From: Aulostomus chinensis
Taxonomy: Eukaryota; Chordata; Actinopteri; Syngnathiformes; Aulostomidae
Length of the DNA stretch: 64,000 nt
Assembly: GCA_037954235.1 (NCBI GenBank)
Contig: JBBMOA010000004.1
Coordinates: forward strand, 11,799,601 to 11,863,600
Direction: 5' to 3'
Position numbers and translations under genes: made by a program. Shown here piece by piece: positions 22,611 through 36,119 of the stretch (position 1 is its first letter; every line of letters begins with the position of its first letter). Below the pieces are notes generated by a model. It was not told the DNA's origin. It saw only the letters and a list, made by a program, of their open reading frames with translations, and did no database searches.

Positions 22611-25600
22611 CAGACTCGCCTCGAGCAGGCGGGCAAAGCCAAGTCATTTCACACAGGTGCAAGAGCTTCTGTTGGTTTTTATAACTCATCTGTCTATGCT
22701 GAGCTACGGAAACAGAGACATTTATGTTTTAGTGGACAATGACAAATGAAGGGACTTCTTCAGAAAACCCTCAGGTTGAAGGAGGTTAATTAAAAAAAAA
22801 AAAGAAAGAAAAAAAAAGCCACAAGTTTTTCAAGGCAATTTTAAGTCTAAATTGGTTAAAAACATCATTCATGTGCACGTCCATTAATGTGAAATGATGA
22901 TCTTGTGGTTAAATATTTGTCTTGAATCAGGAGTAAAACCGATTGTTTGACCAGTGCCAAGCTGTTTTGAATGTTCTTACATCTGCACACTCATCAAACG
23001 GAAAAAAAAAAAACTACGACAATTAATGATGTTATAGTTCAATTAAAAAGCCATCAGCAGCTGAAAAACTATCTGCTGCTGAGGTGACAGAAATTGCCTG
23101 ATTAAAATAGCATCTGTGGGAATGAAAAGAGATGATCTTTTGATTCAGCTTTTTTGGCTTTTATTCAATTCTACCAAAATGTCTCCTTTTGTAATTCATA
23201 AGTAAAACAGAGAAAAGGTTACGATGCCTTTCTATGTTCAAAAAAGGCATCGGTGAAAGCATCGCAGCCCCAAATGCACAACCTCGACAATGCTATCGCA
23301 AGCAGGTTGCCAGGTTAACTGGAGATATGTGGCAAAATTGACCTTTCTCTTCCAGCATAATTGCTTTCCGTCTTTGTCACACCGGGTCCTTTTCCAGGGT
23401 AATAGTTTCATTATGGCGGAATCCATTCCGAGCCTCAGCAGGCTCATTCAACAGGGCGCTTTGCCCTCTCGTGTCGCTCGATTTGTCAATTCTGCTACCT
23501 GCCTTTCCCTTTGCCTCCCTTTCTAATTCTTCTAACCCTCTCTACTCCTCGCCGTTTCATCTTCTAAGTGGCTTCCTGGTTTTTATTGGGGGAAGGAGTC
23601 TGTTTTTTTCTCGTTAGTAATCATGATAGTGAGTGGTGGGCTCTTGGCAGAGGGGGTGAGCTGCAGTACAAACTACTGCAAAGACGAGATACAATGTCAG
23701 ACCTCCATCGGGTGAAAAAAAAACTATTTATTTTCCTAAAAAAAAGACAGTTTTTCAAATTCTTTGTCCATACGTCCGACGGTGATGATGTAATCCAGTT
23801 CTAGTCGACTGGCCACACTAAATTACACAGTTCGTTTTCGCATCCTCTGCCTTTACTCCCTGATAATATATCCGGGATGTTTCTGTTAATATTAAATGAA
23901 CAAAAAAAAAAAATATAAAGTTACACTCTTTTAATCTTTAGCACGTGACAAATAATGTTTAAAAAAAGTCTCTTGAAATGTCTTTTATGAGCCTGCTATA
24001 AACGCCTGACATACTTTTGGACAAACGTCTGGAATGCTGTCATTATTCGTTCATTTATCTTTTGTGATATCTCGCTAAAATCTGTGCTAAGTCTTGATTC
24101 TCTCATATCCGTCAGCTCTATTCATCTGACGACACTTTATTTTTTTTTTTAAAAAAGGGGCAACCACAAAACCTTGATTTTCTGTGTGTACACTTCAGCT
24201 ACTACAATGCCAGTCGCACAATATTCTGCCTGTCATCAAAAGTTTTCCCTTTCAGTGAAACTAATATCCTGCACTTTGTCGCGGTGGTTTTTAAGAGAAG
24301 CTCCAGTGATTCCTTTTATGATTTACAGGGCGTTTTTAGCAAATTGGCCCCCCTGAATAAAGCACACAGGGGTTTGTTTCACATGCAGAATCACTCCAAA
24401 GTCTACCGTGTTCTCCTTTGGTCAAAGCCCCATCTTGCACAAAGTTAAAAGAAAACTGGTTAAGTAATTTTGTGTGATCAAAAGCCGCAATCATCGGGCC
24501 AGAAATGGAAAGAAGAAAAAAGAGGACTGCTGTTTTTGCAAGGCACCCCCCACATCCCATGAGTCAAGTCAATGAAAGTCATAATCACGACCCATCACGG
24601 CACACAACTGACTGTTGAGCAGAACAGAATTGGTCACAATCCTTGATTGAAGGTGTACAATGCTCTACTGTGATGTACTGCGTGCAAGTTGTATGACCCT
24701 GAGAGTCCATCAAACGCTACAAAAATGACTTCTTGGCTTTTGAGTTGCAAGCTGTCCCTTTGTTTCAAGCTATAATTTGTCTTGGTTGAAACAACCAGAA
24801 ACTGATTGCAGACTGCCTTGTTAGAGGTTTTCTTTTTCTATTTTCCTTGTTGTTGCTTTAATATCCCTGAAGTGAACCCATTGTGAACAATTATGTTGTC
24901 TTTTTATGTGCCCGGCTGGAGCAGCAGACCAAGCAAACAGTAGACTGAACATGATGGGCACCATGTCTCAAGCAGTCATTTGGACCAGTGCTTGGGATTA
25001 TCAGGCACCCCATCATGACCTCTGATGCGCTTTCACTCACACTTTCATGACGTGAAAATGGAGCGATCAGACATACTGAGAACCCTTTGGAAGTAAAAGT
25101 GCGAGCAAGATGTTTTGTTTTGTTTTTTTGCTTCTGTACAGTATTTTGGGCTACTATAGCGAGTGCGGATGACTCAATCGGACCAGAGTTCAGCTCGGCA
25201 AGTCCTGTACAACTAGCCGCATGACAGATGGGAGGTCCTTAAGGGCTGCAGCGCACAATGACAGTCCGTTAATAAAAGACCAGCAGGGAAATTACCCTGG
25301 GGTGCTGCTCTGGGCACCGAGGTCCATTACCATTACCTTAACAAATGCCCTTCACTCGATCATCACTCTTCCCAAACCCCCCCCCCCCCTCCCCAAAAAA
25401 GCCCTCTTCCTCCACTGTATACTTTTCGACGCACACTGTTGCACACAGATACACACATTCATACTCAATCACACAGATAAAAAGGCTGCTCCCTGTGTTA
25501 CCATGAAGCGCCACATTCCCCGCGATGGATTGAGCCCACATGGCGATAAGGGCCGTGATTAGTCATTTGTGTCAGAGATCTTGTGCCTGGAGATAGGATG

Positions 25601-26569
25601 AACCCTCAGCAACAATGGAGGGCCTCAGAGAGGTAAGATAATTGAGCCACTGACCCCTGTAGTAGACTCAACCGCTCACCCGGCTCCTCTGCTTTCTCTC
25701 CGCGTTGTTATCTGCTGTGAATAGCACAGTGTTGCATGCCTATCGTACTGTACCAGCTTGGCGGCGTTCCTGCACGCTGGTGTCAGTCCCAAAGGTACAA
25801 AAGCCCTGTACAGCCTCGAGTTTCTGTGGTGAAACCAGCGGGGGAATGGAAAGCGCAGCGGGACCATGGAAGAGATAATCCAGCACATGGTTTCTGTTTA
25901 CGGTTGGAGAATCTAGACTGCAGCATTATCATATTTTCTTTCCAGTATCTGGCTTTCTCTGCTGAGTAAGACTGAGCATATCTTCATGGCCCCAAAGAAA
26001 ACAAAGAACATTTTCAAAAGAAAATCAGAATCAGTGTTTGATTAATTTATTTTTTTTCAAATTAATATGTTAATTTTTAGCTCCAGGGGATGGAAAAAAA
26101 ACTGCCTTTTTGCCAGCTAATCCATCACTTTGGTCTATAAACCCTTGTTAAACAATCCTACGCAGACATTCACAATGCTCAAATGATGAACCCTGAAGTC
26201 TTTGTGTATCTGTACTGCCACTATGATGCTCACAAGTACAGAAAGGTAGTGACGCGTTAGTACCAGGTCATTGCCGAAGACGAAAGATGATACTTGTTTT
26301 TCTAAGGTAAATACCGAAGGTACTCGGGAAGACACCGGACATCAACAAGTTGTAGTACGGCAGAAGGACGAGATGGAGACGTCAGGGTTTCCACCAGTGA
26401 GTAGTCAATGATTCTGAAGTTTGAGCGCTGCGGTCCAAAATGAAACAACCAGGGACCAACAAGTGACCATCAACGCCCCGGACCTGTAAGTGTGCAGCTG
26501 GGCTCCTCGTGGCAAAGCAGGTTTTCTCGTGTTTTGCGTGCCACAACTATAGATTTCTACCTCTAATCT

Positions 26570-27040
26570 CACGGGTTTCACATGGGCATTTCCCATGCAG
26601 GCCCATGGGTTTAATATATGACATAATCCCATATATTACAATCCAGTGAATTTCCCATGTAATCCGATGGTCTTCACATGGGTATTGTACGTTTTTGAGG
26701 GTGTCACAGGGGGATTTGAACTGGTTTCACATGTAATCCCACAGGTGTGATAGATAATATAACCACATACGTACAATCCCATTGGTTGCACATGTAATCC
26801 CACAGATGTCACATCAGAATTATCATGGGTTGCACACGTCATCCCATATCTTTCACCTATAATTCCACGAGTGTGACCTGAGAGTTTACATGAGATTTAC
26901 ACACTAAACCACAAAAAAGGTTCCCAACCCCTTTTCCGTCAGTGTTACATGCAAAGTCCATGTTTAACATGTGAAAAGCATCTGTTCCACATATTATACC
27001 TGTGTTTATGATTACATGAATTCCACACGTGAAATTTTGT
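26570..27040. repeat. Degenerate minisatellite built from CACATG and ATCCCA words
   Basis: The interval repeats variants of TTTCACATGTAATCCCACAG many times (for example 26577, 26672, 26726, 26787, 26831). Spacing is irregular and there are many substitutions. Minus-strand frames through it repeat similar peptides such as HVKPVRLE and HVQPMGLY, which only reflects the DNA repeat. Confidence 0.6.
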
Positions 27041-29939
27041 GGGTGGAGGGGTGGGTGGGGGGGTTTCCTAGCAAGGTCACAACATGACACCATACTTCAT
27101 TACTACGACTTTCAGACTGCGTTGGTCTCATGTTACACAGAGGTTAGACTGAGCTGGGAGCAGAGTTGTCTGCACGAAGCATACAAAATACCATCTGTAC
27201 CACTTCCGGCACCTTTAGGGACCATGTGCTGGGCAGTGGGCACACACAGTAATCTGCATGGATGACACTGGTGCCTTGCCATAATTTGTATTTCCATAAT
27301 CAACACAATATGCTTGTGCATTCTGTGCATTTTATCTTGACCTTCCCAAATAAACACGTCACTATGCTACACTCCAAAACTGCTTTTATTTAACAAACTG
27401 AATGTCAAGAGCTGCTCAGGATGACCGAGCTAAGGGCTGCACTTGCCATTCGCAGTAAAGACCACATGCATGTTTAATCAGCTGTGAGTTTCACCGAAAC
27501 ACAAATGTAGCATCACCTCAAGAACTGGCCTTCGGACCCATGTACAGTTAAAGAATTAGTGGTGTCTTTTTTACTCTGCTCATTTATTCATAAGTCTGTC
27601 TTCAGCCTATACGGCTGGACTGTGAGGCCGATGGCTGCTGCTGAATAAAATATATCCTTTGCCCATTTATTGTCCAAGAAGATGGACAAAGGTACTCATC
27701 ATCTCAGGCCACATGCTGGTCTGGAAGGTTATACTCTGAGGCTACTGACACCCACTTTTCAGCAACATCAGCTACTTCGCCAAACTGTAACTGACACATT
27801 TTCCATCACTAACACGCCATGCCAGTTGTTGTTTTGAAGAAAAACTCTTTTTCACCTCCTCCAAAGACAGACAGATAAGAAAAATAAATGCCAATTTCTT
27901 CTATGAACATTAATTCCAACGCTAAAGCCAGCTAGCTACCTTAGCTTAGGACAGAGAGTGAAGGCAGGGTGCATACCATTAGCTCGGCTCTGCAAAAAGG
28001 TGTGAATCTCTGCTGAGGGCTGATAATGTAGAGGCTATTTAGTTTGTACAGCCATGATTCAGCCCCATGTGCTGCAAATGAGGATATTAATAACCAGGTT
28101 ACTTCTGTCCAAGGAAGCATTATATCCCAGACCCACCTCAGAGCAACTGATGTTAGCGTTTATTTAAGCTTAGCTGCTGGTGGCTTGACATGCAGCACAA
28201 TAGGAGTGAAGCAATAAAGTTAATTCAGACGACTTCATCCATGAACAAATCTAACCACCCATGGGTTCAGTTGATATGTGGTGAGTAGCCCAAAACAGCC
28301 TTGCATGCAATCTTTGGATTCCTCTCATGTCTCACTTAAAACTTATTTTTAACTATAAAAAGACAAGATGCCTGTGAGTTCTAAACTTCTCCGCTAAACT
28401 ATTTCTGGTGCGTTCCCCGAAGGAAAACAGCCTCATCCATCTATAATTCAAGACTTTTAAAAAGTGACATAAACACACATTTTCTCTGATTGTCAAGCAG
28501 GAGATGGAGATGTTTTACTGCAAAAGGTAGTCTCCTTCATCTACCTCATAAATCTAAAAATATATATTGTATCTTAGTTGTGCATAAATTGGCTTCTCTA
28601 GGATTTGCCTTATTAATGCTTAGTCGTGTTTTCCCCCAAAAAATAATCAAAATTTCTGCTGTGAGACAAAATAAAGTTGGATACCGAATAAGAATACAAG
28701 AAAAAAAGTTTTTATTGGAAGTAAGCGAAAGCTCCCCTGTGCAAGTTGTGTTGCATGAATTAAAGATGATCTACCTGTGCCAGGCTAGCAATATCAAGCC
28801 CTAAAACACGAAAACAAGTTAGCATCATGGAGCATTTGGTTCGCTCATCTCAAAGTCGCTGGATTTTTCTGAACAGGTGAATTTCCTAAAAAAAGGTTTG
28901 TTCAACAGCATAAAATGGTTAATGAAGGAGATTAAAAAAAAAAAGTGGCCACATGGAGACAAGAGCGCTCACGTTAATTCTGAAGCTAGTGATGGTGGCG
29001 TTGGCATCGTGCATACGTGGTGTAGTTTGTTCATAGCATAGCGTTAGCTTTCATTAGCTTTGTACTCATAACTATAAAAATTATGCTTCTAAAAATCATA
29101 AAAATCTTCTTCATCTGTTAAGATGATCTAACAAACCAAAATTTTTAAGATTCATAACCTTCATTTTCAGGAATACCCCACTTTAAAAATGCTACTGGCT
29201 TTTGTTGATGAAACAAAGACCAAATTAATATAAGGGACGCTCAGAGAACATTCTTTGTCGGCTATGTGGGGATACTCTTTCCTGTACAGGTTATCAGATG
29301 TGAGCTCCTCTTGAAACTTTTGATGGCTCTACTCATCAACACCTATTATGGGCTTGATTGAAAACGGACACCGATCTGCTCATCAGTCACTTTTCATCAG
29401 CCTCGACATGTTGTCTCTGACATCTCCACGCAGGCCCGGTGCAGCCCCGTCGTCCTGACGACAGTGTGACACTCTCCTCTGCGCTCACTCTTGGCACATC
29501 TCTCCATCTGAAATCTGTATCACACTCCCTAATGAGTCAACACACTAGGCAGCCAGTATGAGCTGCACTGAATGTCACTCCCCTCCCACACACATGCCCT
29601 CAGAAATGTGTTCTGCGGTAAATCTGCTGGTGTGTGTTTACGCATGCGGGCCTTCAAACATCGCTGACAAGCCTAAACAATGTGACAACTTGAAGCTGCT
29701 CTCCAAAATGTCACACAGAAGTTAATTATAAAGTTGAAACTAATAAATATTTTCACTGATTCACCTGGCAATGTGAAGTATTATTTACGGAGTTCAGTAA
29801 TCACATCAGCAGCCACAGATTGCTTGGCTCTCAGCGGGTGTCTTTGAACAAAATATATTTGGTGAGAAACAGTAGTCTTTACATGTCCAACATAACATAA
29901 AAACCTCCGGATGGCTGTTAAAAATTAAATTACTAGTTT

Positions 29940-31041
29940 CAGTCCCTCCAGAAAAACGCGATTATGCAATCCCGTAATTCAATGCATAATCAGCCGAAGT
30001 CCACACATTTATGCAGCGGCTGCATTTTCTCAAAGATGCCGGACTTTCGCCGCAGCGCCAAACTCGCAGATTTCCAAGTAAAATGCGCAAATCATGCGGG
30101 GCTTGCATGATTTCACAATCCCCGCATTTTTGTTGCAAAAAAGTCACACATACTATATCTTCGCAGGAAGTAGAAAAATGTTGCGTTTACTTCACACAAG
30201 AGCAGCCACTTCCCTCCTTTTGCCTTGGGAATGTTGTGAAGTGACGTTATGGGAAAGCTGCAAACCTCGCGAAGAAGACATGAGAAAGTCGGCCATTTGC
30301 CAACAAAAATATGCCTGAAACTCCTTTGACTCATCAAAGTTTTGTAAGTTTGAGCCATGTGTTTATTGAGGTCTGAAATAAAACTTAGTTATTCTAAACA
30401 CTTCCTGTGTCGTAGTGCTTGCCTATCACAGGAAGTCATTAGAAATGACTCCTTACATGAAGGTCGTAGTCTACTGAGAACTGAGTGTTGGGGGAATCAT
30501 CCATCCATCCATTTTCTACCGCTTATCCTGTTAAGGGTGGTGGGGGGTGGAGCCTATCCCTGCAGCCTTCAGGTGAGAGGCAGGGTTCACCCTGGACGGG
30601 TCACCAGTCCATCTCAGGGCCAGCACATAGAGACAGACAACCATTGGCTCTCACAGCCACGCCTACGGTCAATTTAGAGTCTGGATTAACCTGGTCCCCT
30701 CTTGATGTCTTTGGACTGTGGAGGAAGCTGGAGTACCAGAGAGAACCCAGCAGGAACAGGGAGAACATGCAGACTCCACCCAGAAAGACCCCGTGATGGA
30801 GCCGAGGCTCCACCCACAACCCTCTTGCTGTGAGGGGACAGTACTGACCACTGCACCACTGTGCCGCTGGGGGAAAACACTTTTTTTCCCCCCTTAATCA
30901 TCAAACTGCAGTTTTTGCAAGTTCCCGCAATTTCACTGCATATCCTGCATATTCCATCGCATTTTTTAGAAAACGTGCTGCATAATCAAAGAGTTTCGCC
31001 CGCAACAATCACAAAAAAACTGCATCTTTCTTGAAGGACTG
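29940..31041. mobile_element. Non-autonomous DNA transposon with CAGTCC ends, hosting a nested SINE
   Basis: The left end reads CAGTCCCTCCAGAAAAACGC and the right end, inverted, CAGTCCTTCAAGAAAGATGC, an imperfect terminal inverted repeat. Inside the left part are CGATTATGCAATC and TTTATGCAGCGGCTGCATTT; near the right end are words such as CTGCATATCCTGCATATTCC. The flanks TAGTTT and TAATTT agree in 5 of 6 bases and may be a worn target duplication. No transposase is present. The superfamily is uncertain (hAT-like or Kolobok-like). A younger SINE lies at 30497-30867. Confidence 0.6.
30497..30867 (-). mobile_element. tRNA-headed SINE nested in the CAGTCC element
   Basis: This is the same subfamily as the copy at 7556, here on the minus strand. 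The tail ATGGATGGATG lies at the left, the body has GGATAGGCTCCACCCCCC and TCTAAATTGACCGTAGGCGT, and the head (GGCACAGTGGTGCAGTGG) is at the right. TGGGGGAA occurs on both sides (30489-30496 and 30868-30875), an 8-bp target duplication. It carries the same altered B box (GGTTGTGGGTGGAGCC) as the 7556 copy, so this is a subfamily trait rather than random decay. Confidence 0.85.
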
Positions 31042-32966
31042 TAATTTGTTCTAATTTTCATCTGGCTCAGAGTAGGGGAGGGTACTGGAAAGTACCTCAC
31101 CATACCATAAATATCCCCAAATGATAGCATTAAAAACAAAGCAGCTTTGAATGCACGAAACAAAGACGAAAAAAACTGAATTAATCATGCAACAAGGCCC
31201 AGGTGGGAGAACACAAGGGCGGGGGAAGGAGCTGATTGACAAACAAGACCCAGGTGGGCACAAAAAAAGGTGGGAAAAAGACAAAGGCATGAAATAATAA
31301 GTAAACCAAGTCTCGGGAGGGAAGGAAAGGGGGGGGGCAGGGTTAAGTAAACATTAGACACAGAATACACATTACTAGAATCATTACTTTACTGGGTAAT
31401 TACAGAAAACAAGGAATGCAAAAGTTGACCTTCTTGTATTCCATCTTCAGGCCACTCCCAGATGGCGACGGTCACAAGAATATTCCAAGTCCTCATTGCT
31501 CATCGCTTACTCCAACTATGAATTCCAGCTTACGTCTGAGGGAAAAGGCTGTTTACACAGTGGTGTCTTATTCAGAGCATTGTCTTCTACCAGGTTAACA
31601 TGAGAATATTGTCGTCGATGCAAACGTGGCCAGTGTCTCATTTGTAACACCCTAATTTTCTCTCCAGCGAGGGAACAATTGTGTATTGGATAAGTTATGG
31701 CACTGGGACTCTGGGCGGTTCAATTTAGTGATACTGGCTGATGAGATCGGAATATAAACCTGACTGCAGCTGCTTTAACCTGCTGCAAGAGCGACGTTTA
31801 TACAATCCTAAAGCCATCGCTTTAATAGGCTGGTTGGTGCGGTTTTGTGAGGAGTTATTTTGATTGGACACACCTCTCATTGAGAGTGAAAGCTAAGCTC
31901 TCCCTTGTGGCCGCCCTCTGGCAGTGTTTACTGCCTTGTTTATTCCTCTTGGCTGCCGACCGGCCAGCTATGGGCCCGGGAGGTGTACCTGGGGCTGCCG
32001 CGCGGTCCGGCCAGCTGATGCAGTCTAGTCTCTTACATTATGTTTTACTGAGTGTGACCAGTGGTGGCTGTTCGATAAACCGCAGCAGCAGAGATTGGAG
32101 TACAATGCAAATACAATACATCAAGGTTGGTTTGAGTTAAGCGTTGAATGTAATATTTTCTATGTCACTGAGCTCAAGCAGAGGGGCACATGTCCCTGGG
32201 ACAGCCATAAAAGATATTTATGTAAATACATTTCAATACAGCAGTCCTCTGGAGGAAAAGGTCGCAGTAACAGGGTTTCAGTTGATAAGTCAACTGCATT
32301 TTAGCAATAAAAGACCAGTTTTCTGTCCTGGGAACGCTATGAGACCCTGTCAGTGACTCTCCAAGGTCCGAGGCAGAGAGGTTAAAGCAGATTTGAGGAT
32401 TACGTATGCAAACACGTCTCGGACTTATTTTCTTCTAGGAATCAGTTTGAGATGAGTGACCCTTTCACATACGTGGCGCCAAACAGAAGCTCGTCTTTGT
32501 CGGATAGATCAGACTAAAAGCGCTCACCTCGTTTTACGTGCCGGGAGGGACCTGGGTCGAGCGTGCAAGAGGGCGGACGCGGTGCAAAAGCTGGTCTGCT
32601 CTCGTCAAATACACAAATCACAGGCTCAGTAACATCACGCTCACAGCATGTCGATAATGTTTGAAGATTCTTGTTAGTCTGGTTACCCTGGAGTTCAAAA
32701 CTACACGTAAGAAATTAATCTGGCTGTAATCATAGCGGGACTAAAATACCCAGACAGTTCATTTGGGAACTGAATCACGCCAGCATGTACTGGAACAACA
32801 TGTTTCACATAGTTCACTCCCGTTTCTTCATTTAGATGAAAAAAAAATATGAATAAATCATTCTGGTACGTGCTATTTTTTAATACTTGATTTGGTATAT
32901 ATACGCCTCCATAAATCCCACTGTGGCGTTTTTCCTTTGGAAAGTCTGGCATTCAACAGGGCTCCT

Positions 32967-33017
32967 ATCTAATCCTAATCCTAGCCCGAGCCTTTACCCT
33001 AAACCTAGCCCTAACCC
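32967..33017. repeat. Degenerate telomere-like CCTAA/CCCTAA patch
   Basis: The plus strand reads CTAATCCTAATCCTAGCCC, then TACCCTAAACCTAGCCCTAA, about eight imperfect units of the C-rich telomere strand. It may be an interstitial telomeric remnant or chance low complexity. Confidence 0.5.
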
Positions 33018-33504
33018 GGAATAAAGTCTGATCGTAACCCGCTCTAGGGGAGCTTACTGCCACCTGCTGTTCCAGAGGTGGATGTACTCGTGTCAGTCAA
33101 TCAGCTCTTACCAGTTCACAACGGCAGTGGACCAATTAAATCACCTAATCCGGCTAAAACTACAATTTGACTACAAATGTAAACTCAACGAGAGACCGGA
33201 ACACTGCTCGCTGCTGCCACCAGTGGCCAGAAGCCGTATCACAAGAGTTTCGAAGAGCTCCCGTTTACAGAATTCATCAGCGAACTAATAAGGAGTCTCT
33301 TTTGCACGCCGTTCCTAGGTTGCTGTGTGTTATTAAAACATTCTGACAGAACCAATTTCATGAGCCACTGCATGGAATGGTTCTGCTGATTGTCCATTAG
33401 AGCCGGTATCAAAACTGTGGATCTCCACCTGTTTCTGCCACACGGATTGATTTTCATCTCCAACACATTTCTGGTTCCTGGTGTAAACATTTTCTCTGTG
33501 GTAG

Positions 33505-33875
33505 ACTTCCACTATCTCTTCCTCCTCCTCCTCCTCCTCCTCCTGCTCCTGCGTCATCTCCTGGTATCTGGCTACCTCTCTGACCACCTGCAGCTCTCTT
33601 CATTCCTCCCTCCTCGTCTCGCTTCTCCTCCCTCGTTCCCAGAGGAGTGTGCTCACTGTGCGCTGCCATCCATCAGGCTTGTCATTGGGTCGCTCCGGGG
33701 TGGTTGGCGAGGACTGCGTGGGACTCGGCTCATTTCCCTGCGCTGATTATCCCAGCCTGCTCCGCGGGAAACGGGCCCCCTGCCACTCGGGCCTTCACCA
33801 CCTCCTCTTCCATCTTCTCCTCCCACTCCTCCTCCTCCAACTTCTCTTCTCACCTCTCCCTCCACCTTCCTGTAT
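33505..33875. repeat. Pyrimidine-rich region with (TCC)8 core
   Basis: A (TCC)n run at 33520-33544 sits in a region that is mostly C and T on the plus strand to 33640 and again at 33795-33875. Long mirror-like homopyrimidine tracts can form triplex DNA. It also produces serine- and proline-rich spurious reading frames. Confidence 0.7.
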
Positions 33876-36100
33876 TCGTTACCCCTTCAGTCAATGCAAT
33901 TATTGCGCTACCTGATTTCGCCCTCATCTCGTCACCTCTCAAATCCACTTTCTCCCACACAGCATACATCAGCGCTTTTGAAATATATGTGTACACGTCG
34001 TCACACGAGCACACGTGTGAATACGTGCACGAGAGCAGAGAGTGTCTCTGCGCTCCCCGCTGGGATGCAGGAAGAGCCGAGTTTCTCGAGAGCCGAGAGG
34101 AAACATTAATTCAGAGAGCTTTCTGGAAGGGCGGGATTCCCCAACTGTTTAACAGCTATTGCCATTTCATCAGAGAAACTGTTAAAACCCTCTCCTGGTG
34201 GATTTTTGACAGTTAAATAAGTGTGGGGGCAAGTTCTCGCTGTGAGTAGCAGTGGAAAACACACACCGAACTTTTATGTTGAGAAAAAAAAAAAAAGAAG
34301 AAAAAAAAAAAAACGGGAGCCAGAAAAGCTGAACATTCCTTTTGGTGTACCTGCTGCATTGAATTTTTAATAGAGGGAGTTCAGTATTTGCTGTTGAGAA
34401 TATAAAAATATTAACATCGTTTCCCAGCTTCGAGGGGGAATCTTGTGAGTTTGATGTTTTATTCTTAAGATTCGAGGTGTTTAAAAAAATTCTTTCTGAG
34501 CTGTTACTTGTACAAAAAAAAACAAAACCCCAAAACCACATTTTTATACCTTAAAACTACATGCCATTGAAGTCTATCGACTGAAGTAACAGCAGAAGTT
34601 CTATTCAGTAGGTGCTGATCCCTATCAGCCCGCTGGTCGAACTTAATGTTTCATATAAATTATCAGAACTCAATTTTCCTCAAGCCTCTTATCTGTTCAC
34701 CTGTTCTTGATGGCGAGGAAACAGTTTAGGCCCTCTGGACCGCTAAGGTCAGCTGGTTCTGGATTACTGGTCGTTCAAAGAGTCGCACCTAAACGCCGTG
34801 ACGTTGCCTTTGACTTACTCTCTCTCTCTCCATTTTCTACACCCTAAATCAGTTTAAGTTGCCTGTTGGTGTGGAAATGTGCTGTATAATTAAATTTTAC
34901 TTTATTATAAGTAAATTTGGGAAACCTGCTTCACGGTGAGTATCAACACTGACTGACTAAGGAACTAATTGAAAATTAATTGAAGCGATTATTACAATTC
35001 TGTCCTGATTGATTTGGCCACACTGTTCTTTTTCAGTGGTATAAATACGGTTTACTGGCCTCTCTGATTATTGCAATGTAAGTCAGGAAGTTTGGTAATA
35101 ATTGGTATTTTCCAATTATTCTGAGAACCAGTTATTTAATCATATGCTGCATACCTGAATCTGTGACTGCAACATTTCAAGTGCCCGTATAAAGAGAAAT
35201 GCCCAAAACTGACCAGCCTCTGGTTGCATCTTCATGTTGCATTGCCTGTGACTACTTCATAATAAAAGTCAAACCATGTTTTGCCATTTAAATGCTTTTA
35301 ATGTGAAGCTGCAGCCGTAGGAAAAGTTCAGTTTGCATCAGCAGTAACGTTGTGGGAAGTGCCCGTGTCCTGTCAATCCCGAAAACAGCTGCCCCGACTG
35401 ACCAGAGGAGGCGCTAGCACGTCAACCATGACACACACCGTCATCTGGCTTTCCTCCTCCAGATACAGAAACTCCACGTCAGCAAAGAGGAAGGCCTCAC
35501 AGGGAAGCAACCCAGTGGCCCCTGTACTGGTAGCTAACATAATAGGTGCTGTGCCACTCGCGTGCTCCATCTACAGCAACTAAGCATGGCTTTTTTTTCT
35601 GGAAATGTCGCCACTGACACCCGGCTCATTGCAAATTCAAGGGCATCAATCAGTGGGCTGTAAGCTCAAGGATGTTTGCTTGCCTTAAAAGACATTTATT
35701 CAACAGAACAGATTAAGCTTTCTGCAAAGTAAACAAGGATGTCTGGGGAACCAACCCTCAAAGTTTTCTCCTGGCTGCAGTCTGAGTGCCTCACATTGCC
35801 TTGAAAGCCCCGCCTCCCTGGAGGTTCCTCCAAAACGCCGCCTCACACAGCGACCCAGAGAAGTTCACTTGCCATGACCGCTTCCAGGCAGGAGCTGGCC
35901 TACTTTAAATCCCAGTCTGCATAACCAACAGCACTAGTCTGGCTTTCCTTCAACCTCCCATCCGTTTAGCCAACATAACCTGAGACCCAAGACGAGGTAT
36001 GGGGAGATCCGCTGAGGGGCTGCGTCATCGAAAGCATGTCCTCGCCGTCTACTGGTCCATTTACTCTCAGATGAAGTCATGACCTCATCTGTTGCAGATT

Positions 36101-36119
36101 CACACACACACACACACAC
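36101..36119. repeat. (CA)9 microsatellite
   Basis: Nine uninterrupted CA units. Confidence 0.9.

Larger units (their letters stand above)
21013..29939. other. Non-coding stretch with degenerate fish repeats
   Basis: It holds GGTGGCGCTATGAC-type and GGTGGCAGTATGAC-type repeat words (21168-21370), a GC/CA run (21754-21780), a diverged dimer (22345-22610), C and A/T homopolymers and a CACATG/ATCCCA minisatellite (26570-27040). Several blocks rich in TTAGC/GCTAGC words (about 27920-28000 and 28980-29070) look like old dispersed repeats. No gene was recognised. Confidence 0.5.

Noticed and set aside
26405..27093. Minus-strand frames with repeated HVKPVRL / HVQPMGL-like peptides
   Set aside because: The peptide repetition only mirrors the underlying degenerate minisatellite; frames are short and interrupted.
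33647..34216. 189-codon plus-strand open frame
   Set aside because: Low-complexity Ser-rich peptide from a pyrimidine-rich tract; no domain, signal or family pattern, and no splice or promoter context.
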